This document shows positions 15,268 to 21,292 of a stretch of DNA of 21,292 nt, one piece after another. Where the stretch lies: the NCBI GenBank assembly GCA_910588505.1, contig CAJUPQ010000063.1, positions 1-21,292 of the forward strand, in the 5' to 3' direction. The notes under the pieces are model-generated. The model was not told the origin of the DNA, searched no databases, and saw nothing but the letters and a program-made list of their open reading frames with translations. The position numbers and the translations under genes are program-made. Within the stretch, counting starts at the first letter, position 1. Every line of letters starts with the position of its first letter. Source of the DNA: an uncultured Hungatella sp. (GTDB lineage Bacteria > Bacillota > Clostridia > Lachnospirales > Lachnospiraceae).

Positions 15268-15439
15268 GGGGTGGGGGAATTGACGTAGATGGGGGATTTT
15301 GGGTGATTCTGAGGGATTTTTTGTGGAAATGAGCGGGGATTTGTGATAGAATAGGGGGTGATGTTTTTTGGGTTTTAACTTTTGGGTTTTTCTGTTGTTT
15401 CCGTTCCTGTTCTGTTATATTCTGTTAAATTTCAGAGCT

Positions 15440-15467
15440 TTGAACCATGGATATATTCGGATAAAAT
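15440..15467 (+). promoter_or_regulatory. SigA-like promoter outside the invertible segment
   Basis: TTGAAC (15440-15445), 16 bp, then TAAAAT (15462-15467). It points into the left recombination-like site at 15489 and so into whichever surface-protein gene lies next to it. The remaining 15300-15440 stretch holds no gene; it is T- and G-rich with several TTCTGTT-like repeats. A second possible -10, TATAAT at 15509-15514, lies inside the repeated site but has no good -35. Confidence 0.5.
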
Positions 15468-15488
15468 GCCTCTCTTTCCCCTGTAACG

Positions 15489-15532
15489 ATAATTTCCATT
15501 ATAGGAAGTATAATTACCTCGTAATGCAATAG
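15489..15532 (+). repeat. Recombination-site-like repeat RS1 (left)
   Basis: A 44-bp sequence repeated at 19391-19434 (inverted) and 21249-21292 (direct). It contains ATTAC-CTC-GTAAT (15513-15525), perfect 5-bp arms around 3 bp, and TTCC-ATTATA-GGAA upstream. It begins the 182-bp block (to 15670) shared with the inverted copy. The conserved site lies upstream of the start codon, between the outside promoter and the gene. That is where an inversion crossover would exchange downstream genes without changing the promoter. Confidence 0.75.
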
Positions 15533-15533
15533 G

Positions 15534-15554
15534 GAATCTTCGAAAAGAAGGTTC
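15534..15554 (+). promoter_or_regulatory. Leader hairpin between RS1 and the surface-protein gene
   Basis: GAATCTTC (15534-15541) and GAAGGTTC (15547-15554) can form an 8-bp stem (one G-U pair) with a GAAAA loop. The same leader precedes the inverted gene. It ends 29 nt before the ATG, so it could steady the transcript or influence ribosome access at AAAGGAG. Confidence 0.4.
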
Positions 15555-15583
15555 AAAAAAGGAAAAAGGAGAGTGCATTCATT

Positions 15584-17305
15584 ATGAGAAAGCAAACAAA
15601 ATTAGTTGCAGTTCTGTCTGCAGCGGCTCTGTTGGCTATCGGTGCTTCCATGACTTCCTTCGCTGCTACCAGAGGCTGGGTACAGGAAGGTGAGGACTGG
15701 GTTTACCTGGACAGCAACGGAGACAGGGTTTACAATGAGTGGAAGAGATCTGGGGACAACTATTACTATCTTGGTGAAGATGGTATCATGGCAAAAGATC
15801 AGCTGGTTCATGATACAACCATTGATGCCTACTATTATGTAGATGAGAATGGTGTCAGGTTGATGAACGCTTGGAAAGCCATTCCCAACGATGAAAATGC
15901 CCAGGTTGGTGATAACACACCAGAGATTCTGTATTACTACTTTGGTTCCGCTGGAAAGGCTAACCGTTCTACGGATGACGATTTAGCAATTAAGACAGTC
16001 AATGGTTACAATTATGCATTTGACACGGAAGGCCGCATGGCAAGTGGATGGCAGTGGGTACATGTCAAGAATGGCAAAAATACCGAGGAACTTTATTATT
16101 TCGGAACTGATGAAGAAGGCTGGGCTCGTACAGGATGGCAGCAGCTTGAGCCTGGTGAGAACATGCGTGAGGATGAGTACGATGATCTTGAGTGGTACTA
16201 CTTCGAAAGCAACGGCAGAGCTGTAAGAGATGGTTCCAAATACATCAATGGAAGATATTATGCGTTTGATGACTTGGGTGTTATGAAAGATGACTGGTAT
16301 GATATTGGCGGCACCACTAAGCCAACGGCAGCATCTTCTGCGATTGCATATGCGTCCTCCAGTGGTACGCTGTCTAATGGATGGGTATTTACCAATCCAA
16401 AAGATGAGGGTGACTCTGATGACTACTGGTTCTATCTGGTAACTGTTAGAAATGGTAGCAACCTTAAGAGGTCTATCCCATTTAACTATTATGGCACAAA
16501 TGCTGGTTCCGAGGCTGGTGTGAAAGCTGTAAGAGCTAAAGTTATTAAGAACAAGACCTATATCTTTGATACAGATGGTCAAATGTTGACTGGTTTTGTC
16601 GTACTTGATGATGGTACTGTTGGTGCTGATGTAAAGGCATTGGCAGATGAGAAGGCTGGAAGCAGTTCAAAGATACAGCTTTTCGATATCCTTGATATTG
16701 AAGATACTGTTGGTGGAGAGGATAAATTCTCACCCGCTGTATATGGTTCTGACACTCCAACAGACAAAGTCAATGGCGTTGCCGCAAGAAAGTTAGAGGC
16801 TGGTCTGTACTATTTCAATGAGACAGCAGGATCACAGAATGGTCAGCTGATGACTGGTCGTACAGCTGTAACAGAAGATGGTGAGACTTTCTACTACTAT
16901 TTCAACAAAACCGGTAATCAGAACAACTCTGAGAACTATGGTAAGGCGCTTGTAAGCACTGTAAAAGATGGCTATCTGTACGGTACAAACGGCAGATGTC
17001 TCACAGCTGACAATGGTAATTCTTATGCGGTATATAAAGTTGATGATATCAAGGGGGATCACTACCTCAACGCAAAAGATATGCCAACAGAGACAGAGAC
17101 AACTCCGGTACAGGGCATTAAGATTGCAGGCAAGTCAGGTGCAACAAGTATTATTGATACCGATTACGATTCTACTGCTGTTGATGGTGCTTATGTAGTA
17201 GTAAGTCAGAGCGGTCGTATCAAACAGAGCGGTACTGCTACTATTGATGGAGTTAGATATACCATCAAGAACTATAAGGTAACCAATACTAAGGCTATTG
17301 ACTAA
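15584..17305 (+). CDS. Secreted cell-wall-binding repeat protein A (variable surface protein candidate)
   Basis: A 573-residue exported protein. The signal peptide is residues 1-27 (MRKQTK, hydrophobic core, SFA). Then come glucan/choline-binding-type repeats (CW_binding_1 style): GWVQEGEDWVYLDSNGD, NNYYYLGEDGIM-like and YYYFGSAGKA units, aromatic and Gly-rich, to about residue 245. A less repetitive middle part follows, then more repeats (LYYFNETAGSQNGQLMTGRTAV, DGYLYGTNGRCLTADNG). The end is a short beta-rich tail with TIDGVRYTIKNY. No LPXTG or transmembrane anchor is seen, so attachment to wall polymers through the repeats is likely. The opposite gene encodes a full-length paralogue with near-identical signal peptide, related ends and a diverged middle. 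The sequence is AT-richer than the operons to the left, suggesting transfer or a special selection. Function beyond surface binding is unknown. Confidence 0.85.
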   Translation: MRKQTKLVAVLSAAALLAIGASMTSFAATRGWVQEGEDWVYLDSNGDRVYNEWKRSGDNYYYLGEDGIMAKDQLVHDTTIDAYYYVDENGVRLMNAWKAIPNDENAQVGDNTPEILYYYFGSAGKANRSTDDDLAIKTVNGYNYAFDTEGRMASGWQWVHVKNGKNTEELYYFGTDEEGWARTGWQQLEPGENMREDEYDDLEWYYFESNGRAVRDGSKYINGRYYAFDDLGVMKDDWYDIGGTTKPTAASSAIAYASSSGTLSNGWVFTNPKDEGDSDDYWFYLVTVRNGSNLKRSIPFNYYGTNAGSEAGVKAVRAKVIKNKTYIFDTDGQMLTGFVVLDDGTVGADVKALADEKAGSSSKIQLFDILDIEDTVGGEDKFSPAVYGSDTPTDKVNGVAARKLEAGLYYFNETAGSQNGQLMTGRTAVTEDGETFYYYFNKTGNQNNSENYGKALVSTVKDGYLYGTNGRCLTADNGNSYAVYKVDDIKGDHYLNAKDMPTETETTPVQGIKIAGKSGATSIIDTDYDSTAVDGAYVVVSQSGRIKQSGTATIDGVRYTIKNYKVTNTKAID

Positions 17306-17350
17306 TTGTCATAAGTGTCTTAATAATCATTTAAAGTAATTTTAAACAGA

Positions 17351-17398
17351 GGCTATGAAAAACAGAGGTAGTTTGACTCCATTTTTCATAGCCTTTTT
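17351..17398 (+). terminator. Intrinsic terminator after surface gene A
   Basis: GGCTATGAAAAA (17351-17362) and TTTTTCATAGCC (17382-17393) form a perfect 12-bp stem followed by TTTTT. Confidence 0.88.
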
Positions 17399-17494
17399 AT
17401 TTAATTTTTTCAAATCTGGGAATCATACTTAAATTTAAAGATTCACAAAAGATAGGAGGGACTGTTACAATTTTGAAATTGTTACAACTTAAAT

Positions 17495-17542
17495 AAGAAA
17501 AATGGCATCTCGACAATACCTTCATGATTGTCGGGATGCCAT
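17495..17542 (-). terminator. Intrinsic terminator after surface gene B
   Basis: ATGGCATCTCGACAAT (17502-17517) and ATTGTCGGGATGCCAT (17527-17542) pair over 16 bp with one wobble position. On the minus strand a TTTTTCTT run follows. With the terminator at 17351 it insulates the two convergent genes. The remaining 17399-17494 stretch holds only a direct repeat TGTTACAA with a small palindrome (ACAATTT-TG-AAATTGT). Confidence 0.88.
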
Positions 17543-17596
17543 CTTTAATTATTTTAATACAGTTTTTATTATGCAATATTGGTCAAAGACATTGCA

Positions 17597-19339
17597 TTAA
17601 TCAATTGGCTTTTCATCCTTAATAGTATAGTTCGCATTATCGATAGTATATTTTACACCATCAATGGTAACTGTACCACCAGTCTTTACTTTACCAGTTC
17701 TGCTTACAATGACTCTGCTATTTGCTGGAATTTCCACACTTGGTATACCTGTTGTTGCATCCTTTTTGTTCATAATCCAAACTGGGTTTGGCAGTTCATA
17801 TACTGTATAACTATTTCCAGCGTCTGCTGTGACACATTTACCATCACTTCCATACAGATAGCCGTCCTGAATCATATCCGTATAAGCATATCCAGGATAA
17901 TTTGTATCCTTAGAGAAATAGTAATAGAAGATTTCACCATCTTTAGTAATTGCTGTACGTCCTGTCTGCATCTGTCCCTGTACAGAACCACTGGCTTCAT
18001 TGAAATAATAAAGTCCATTTAACAGAGTCCGTCCACCAGTTACAGGCTGACCCATCTTCTTGCCATCCTTTGTAACAAAAGCCCCATCATCATCATATAC
18101 ATAACCAAAAGGTTTATCTGCACCTGCAAAGTGACCAGTTGTCACAAGCTTACGTTCGTATGCATTTTTTGTATCAGCAATAAAGTTATATGCAACCAAT
18201 TTACCATTAACTTTTAAGCCTTCCCTGGAACCATAAGCAAATTCAATCTTTGTATCTTTGTTTGTACTTACTGGCAGATTGTCTTTGTCATCAATAACAA
18301 CAAAACCTTTTAACATCTTTCCATTACTATTAAACATATAGGTCTTATTTTTGATAACCATTGCTCTTGCATAACCAGTAGGAGTTGTTTCATGTACTGC
18401 ATCCATCACACTGCCGCTAGCGGTTGACTGATAGTTATAGGGAATACTTCTCGCAATCTTCCCTCCATCTCTAACAGTGACCAGATAATACCAATACATG
18501 TCATCATTATCATATCTGATATCTGCATCAAGATTCGCATCTCCTGTATATACCCAACCACTAGCCTGTGTTCCGCTTAAAGATGCAAAAGCCATTGCTC
18601 CAGATGCAGCAGTCGGCTGTGATGCCGGGTTACCATACCAATCATCATCCATGATTCCATTGTCATCAAAATGATAATACTTACCACTGATATACTTAGA
18701 TCCTGTATATGCCTTTCCGTTTGTTCCAAAGAAGAACCACTCAAGTTCGTCGTAATCCTCTCCGTTCAAATAATCGTTGGGCTCCAGATGTTGCCAATCC
18801 TTATATGCCCAGCCTTCCCTTGCGGTACCCAAATAGTAGATGTTATCTTTTGCGTCTTTCTGCCATCCACTAAGCATCTGACCTTCTTCGTTGAACATAT
18901 AATAGTTTCCATTGATTTCTCTTACTTTTTTCTCATTTCCAGCTGTGTAAGCCTTTCCTGAAGAACCAAAGTAATAGTACAAAACTTCTGGAGTGTCATC
19001 GCTATTTTCACTTCCTACTTGTGCGCCTTCGTCATTCGGCAATTCTTTCCATGCATTAGTGATCCTTACACCATTCTCATCTACATAGTAGGTGGCATCA
19101 ATGGTATCATCTATAACCAGAGTATCTCTGGCCATAATACCATCGTCATCCAGATAATAATAGTTATCACCGGATCTTCTCCAAACATTAGCTTCCCTGT
19201 TTCCTTCTTTGTCCAGATACACCCAATCCTCACCTTCCTGTACCCAACCCTTGGTAGCAGCGAAGGAAGTCATGGAAGCACCGATAGCCAACAGAGCTGC
19301 TGCAGACAGAACTGCAACTAATTTTGTTTGCTTTCTCAT
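17597..19339 (-). CDS. Secreted cell-wall-binding repeat protein B (variable surface protein candidate)
   Basis: A 580-residue paralogue of the convergent gene A. The first 29 codons are the same but for one silent change. The signal peptide is residues 1-27. Repeats such as GWVQEGEDWVYLDKEGN, DNYYYLDDDGIMARD, LYYYFGSSGKAY and YYHFDDNGIMDDDWYG follow to about residue 240. The middle part (about 250-410) differs strongly from A. The C-terminal repeats (LYYFNEASGSVQGQMQTGRTAI, DGYLYGSDGKCVTADAGNSYTVYEL) and the TIDGVKYTIDN tail again match. No sortase motif is present. The ribosome binding site and leader are identical to those of A. The upstream flank beyond its RS site (19435-19600, minus strand) shows no convincing SigA promoter, so B may be silent in this orientation (inference). 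Confidence 0.85.
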   Translation of the reverse strand: MRKQTKLVAVLSAAALLAIGASMTSFAATKGWVQEGEDWVYLDKEGNREANVWRRSGDNYYYLDDDGIMARDTLVIDDTIDATYYVDENGVRITNAWKELPNDEGAQVGSENSDDTPEVLYYYFGSSGKAYTAGNEKKVREINGNYYMFNEEGQMLSGWQKDAKDNIYYLGTAREGWAYKDWQHLEPNDYLNGEDYDELEWFFFGTNGKAYTGSKYISGKYYHFDDNGIMDDDWYGNPASQPTAASGAMAFASLSGTQASGWVYTGDANLDADIRYDNDDMYWYYLVTVRDGGKIARSIPYNYQSTASGSVMDAVHETTPTGYARAMVIKNKTYMFNSNGKMLKGFVVIDDKDNLPVSTNKDTKIEFAYGSREGLKVNGKLVAYNFIADTKNAYERKLVTTGHFAGADKPFGYVYDDDGAFVTKDGKKMGQPVTGGRTLLNGLYYFNEASGSVQGQMQTGRTAITKDGEIFYYYFSKDTNYPGYAYTDMIQDGYLYGSDGKCVTADAGNSYTVYELPNPVWIMNKKDATTGIPSVEIPANSRVIVSRTGKVKTGGTVTIDGVKYTIDNANYTIKDEKPID

Positions 19340-19434
19340 AATGAATGCACTCTCCTTTTTCCTTTTTTGAACCTTCTTTTCGAAGATTCCCTATTGCATT
19401 ACGAGGTAATTATACTTCCTATATTGGAAATTAT
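19253..19434 (-). repeat. 182-bp inverted repeat arm, partner of 15489-15670
   Basis: Read on the minus strand, this block matches 15489-15670 over site, leader, ribosome binding site and the first 29 codons. By eye there are two differences (ATTATA/AATATA in the site and one silent base in the signal peptide). Identity falls sharply after codon 29, where protein A and B coding sequences go separate ways. Such sharp edges suggest repeated exchange or selection on this block. Confidence 0.85.
19391..19434 (-). repeat. Recombination-site-like repeat RS2 (inverted)
   Basis: Inverted copy of RS1 in the leader of gene B, with ATTAC-CTC-GTAAT at 19398-19410 (read on the minus strand). The 6 bases between TTCC and GGAA are AATATA instead of ATTATA. 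If a crossover needs spacer identity, it should fall in the ATTAC-CTC-GTAAT part, which is identical in all three copies. Confidence 0.75.
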
Positions 19435-19509
19435 TTTTGACATGAAGATGATAAGTCTAAGAGCCTGTCAAGATAAAGTTATTTTTACCTATTCAAATCC
19501 TCAAATTTT

Positions 19510-19518
19510 TGCTATAAT
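19510..19518 (+). promoter_or_regulatory. Extended -10 promoter of the AAA/PD-(D/E)XK gene
   Basis: TGCTATAAT, a consensus -10 with TG extension, about 90 bp before the ATG at 19609. A weak TATTCA at 19490-19495 could serve as -35. It gives the gene its own promoter independent of RS2. Confidence 0.5.
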
Positions 19519-19608
19519 TCTCTTATAAGTAACGCATTAAAGAGTTATATTGGCGAATAATCACTTAACACTACAATATATCATAATCATTGCAGAAAGG
19601 ATGTTTTT

Positions 19609-21192
19609 ATGGGGATATATCTGAATCCAGGTAATGATCAATTTCGAAGAATGCTTCGATCCAAAATATATGTCGATAAATCAGATTTAATTGCATACAC
19701 AAATGATGTGATAGATTCTGATATGGCATATCTCTGTGTTAGTCGGCCTCGAAGATTTGGAAAATCCACAGCTGCCAACATGCTCTGTGCGTATTACACG
19801 AATGGCGCTGACTCTGAATCGCTATTTAAACACCAAAAAATTGCGCAATTGTCTTCTTTCCATGAGCATTTAAATAAACACCATGTTTTAATGCTCAACA
19901 TCCAACAGTTTATCAGGGGAGCCAAAACACCAGATAATTTTGTGAATTATATTGAGCAAAAGGTTCTGAATGAGGTTAAAGAACAATATAAAGATGTGAT
20001 TAAGGAAACAGAAACCAGTTTACCGGATGCATTAACCTCTGTGTACTTTAAAACACAAGATGATAGTCCAGGATTTATCTTTATAATTGACGAATGGGAT
20101 TGCATTTTTCGAGAAATGAAAAATAACGAAACTATTCAAAAGGCTTATCTAGACTTTCTAAGAGACCTTTTAAAAGACCGAGTATATGTAAAACTTGCAT
20201 ATATGACAGGAATTCTTCCTATCAAAAAATATGGCACCCACTCTGCCTTAAATATTTTTGAGGAATTTTCCATGACTGATTCTAAAGGCTTAGCTCCATT
20301 TATAGGATTTACGGAAAACGAGGTGAAACAGTTGTGTGCAGATTATCATATGGAGTTCGATGAAGCACAACAATGGTATGACGGATATACCTTTGGCGAT
20401 GATCTGCATATTTATAATCCTAAATCAATTGTAGATGCTATGCGCAATCAAAGATTTAAGAGTTATTGGACAAGAACGGAAACATATGAAGCATTGAGGA
20501 TCTATATCGACATGAATTTTGATGGATTAAAAGATGCAATTATTTCTATGGTTGGTGGTGAAGTTCATCGCATCAATCCTGAAAAGTTCCAGAATGATAT
20601 GACCAGTTTTGAGAGTAAGGATGATGTGCTTACTTTATTGGTGCATTTAGGATACCTTGCATATGATGAGAGGAAACAAAATGTATTCATTCCGAACATG
20701 GAAATTGCAGGCGAATTTAGAAATGCTATTGATGGATCGAAAGGATGGGAACGGCTGGCAAAAATTCTTCGAGATTCAGAGGATTTGTTGGAATCTACAT
20801 TAAATTTGGATCAAGATGCTGTTGCACAGGGAATTGATAAAATCCATACGGAGAACATATCCATTTTATCCTATAATAATGAAAATTCTCTGAGCTGTGT
20901 GATTACCCTTGCTTACTTTTATGCCAGAAAAAACTATCTTTTAATTCGAGAATTTCCTAGTGGAAAAGGCTTTGCTGATATAGTGTTTTTACCTATAAAA
21001 TCTGTAAATAGCCCTGCTATTTTAGTAGAACTAAAATGGGATCAATCAGCTAAGGGCGCTCTTACGCAAATAAAGGATAGAAGATATGTTGATGCTTTGA
21101 AGGATTATTCTGGAAATATTATTCTTGTGGCTATCAATTATAACAAAAAATCTAAACGACATGATTGTATTATTGAAGAATATTCGCTATAA
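19609..21192 (+). CDS. AAA-ATPase-like protein with C-terminal PD-(D/E)XK nuclease domain (DUF1703 type)
   Basis: A 527-residue protein of the family with an N-terminal AAA-ATPase_like domain and a C-terminal PD-(D/E)XK nuclease-superfamily domain, abundant and often multi-copy in anaerobic gut bacteria. Its function is not established. The start GNDQFRRMLRSKIYVDKSDLI is typical. Walker A is SRPRRFGKSTAANML (45-59) and Walker B is FIFIIDEWD (156-164). The nuclease-like motif shows D457 (GFADIVF) and E474-x-K476 (VELKWD), with a later QIKDRRY helix, so the catalytic set looks intact. The start has AAAGGA upstream. The gene lies between two inverted RS copies, so it could be flipped as a unit. 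The sequence is AT-rich like the surface genes and unlike the left half, a sign of transfer. No partner toxin or antitoxin is visible. Confidence 0.9.
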   Translation: MGIYLNPGNDQFRRMLRSKIYVDKSDLIAYTNDVIDSDMAYLCVSRPRRFGKSTAANMLCAYYTNGADSESLFKHQKIAQLSSFHEHLNKHHVLMLNIQQFIRGAKTPDNFVNYIEQKVLNEVKEQYKDVIKETETSLPDALTSVYFKTQDDSPGFIFIIDEWDCIFREMKNNETIQKAYLDFLRDLLKDRVYVKLAYMTGILPIKKYGTHSALNIFEEFSMTDSKGLAPFIGFTENEVKQLCADYHMEFDEAQQWYDGYTFGDDLHIYNPKSIVDAMRNQRFKSYWTRTETYEALRIYIDMNFDGLKDAIISMVGGEVHRINPEKFQNDMTSFESKDDVLTLLVHLGYLAYDERKQNVFIPNMEIAGEFRNAIDGSKGWERLAKILRDSEDLLESTLNLDQDAVAQGIDKIHTENISILSYNNENSLSCVITLAYFYARKNYLLIREFPSGKGFADIVFLPIKSVNSPAILVELKWDQSAKGALTQIKDRRYVDALKDYSGNIILVAINYNKKSKRHDCIIEEYSL

Positions 21193-21248
21193 AATCTACT
21201 AAAGGTATTATTGCAAAAATAGAAAGTTTATATGAAGCACTCTCCTAA

Positions 21249-21292
21249 ATAATTTCCATTATAGGAAGTATAATTACCTCGTAATGCAATAG
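21249..21292 (+). repeat. Recombination-site-like repeat RS3 at right edge
   Basis: Direct-orientation copy of RS1, base for base over the 44 bp visible, with ATTAC-CTC-GTAAT at 21273-21285. The window ends inside it. In the other two copies this site leads straight into the leader and signal peptide of a surface-protein gene, so a third paralogue is expected to the right. The short 21193-21248 gap before it shows no terminator. Confidence 0.75.

Noticed and set aside
15509..15514. TATAAT inside RS1 as the main promoter of surface genes
   Set aside because: No -35 or TG extension at the right distance in any of the three copies; the outside promoter at 15440-15467 is better, though the possibility remains open.
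17463..17488. Direct repeat TGTTACAA with palindrome ACAATTT-TG-AAATTGT
   Set aside because: Lies between two terminators of convergent genes with no promoter to control; likely chance in AT-rich sequence.
15584..19339. CRISPR-like or tandem-repeat array in the surface genes
   Set aside because: The repetition is at protein level (aromatic wall-binding repeats) with diverged DNA and no spacers of regular length.
1..21292. tRNA, rRNA or known riboswitch
   Set aside because: I saw no cloverleaf, rRNA segment or conserved aptamer motif on either strand.

Overview
The window looks like chromosomal DNA of a spore-forming, Gram-positive Clostridia member, most likely Lachnospiraceae-type. This rests on two sporulation genes (spoIIR and a SipL-like SPOCS/LysM protein) with promoter-like sequences resembling SigF and SigE sites, strong AGGAGG-type ribosome binding sites, and an MEP-pathway gene (ispE). 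I cannot name the genus. Both window edges lie in sequence that looks repeated or foreign: a DUF1934-like gene is cut off at the left edge, and a third copy of a recombination-site-like repeat is cut at the right edge. The window may therefore be a contig that ends at repeats (inference).

Layout. 1-1005: a broken DUF1934-like gene and murI (minus). 1052-3526: spoIIR followed by two tandem tyrosine recombinases (plus). A strong bidirectional terminator at 3542-3574 separates these from a convergent five-gene minus-strand operon (10692 down to 3581): TetR regulator, membrane fusion protein, RND pump and two TolC-like proteins. It is driven by a near-consensus promoter (TTGACA, 17 bp, TATAAT) carrying two TGACA-ACC-TGTCA operators. 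10810-12484: ispE and a FadR/VanR-type GntR regulator (minus), with TTGTATACAA-type half-operators around the promoter. 12567-12830: a small GIY-YIG protein. 12831-13502: a gene-poor stretch with a hairpin-rich element of about 300 bp and a 113-bp MITE-like insertion with 9-bp flanking duplications. 13503-15200: sipL-like gene.

15440-21292 is the most interesting region. Two divergent paralogues of a secreted, aromatic-repeat cell-wall-binding protein face each other. Each starts with the same roughly 180-bp block: a 44-bp site containing ATTAC-CTC-GTAAT, an identical leader, and an almost identical signal-peptide coding sequence. The blocks form a near-perfect inverted repeat around both genes. 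A SigA-like promoter lies outside, to the left. A third copy of the 44-bp site ends the window, beyond an AAA-ATPase/PD-(D/E)XK gene. The arrangement fits a DNA-inversion cassette that decides which surface protein is expressed, with at least one more cassette beyond the right edge. The two recombinases near the left end are candidate inversion enzymes, but nothing in the sequence proves that link.
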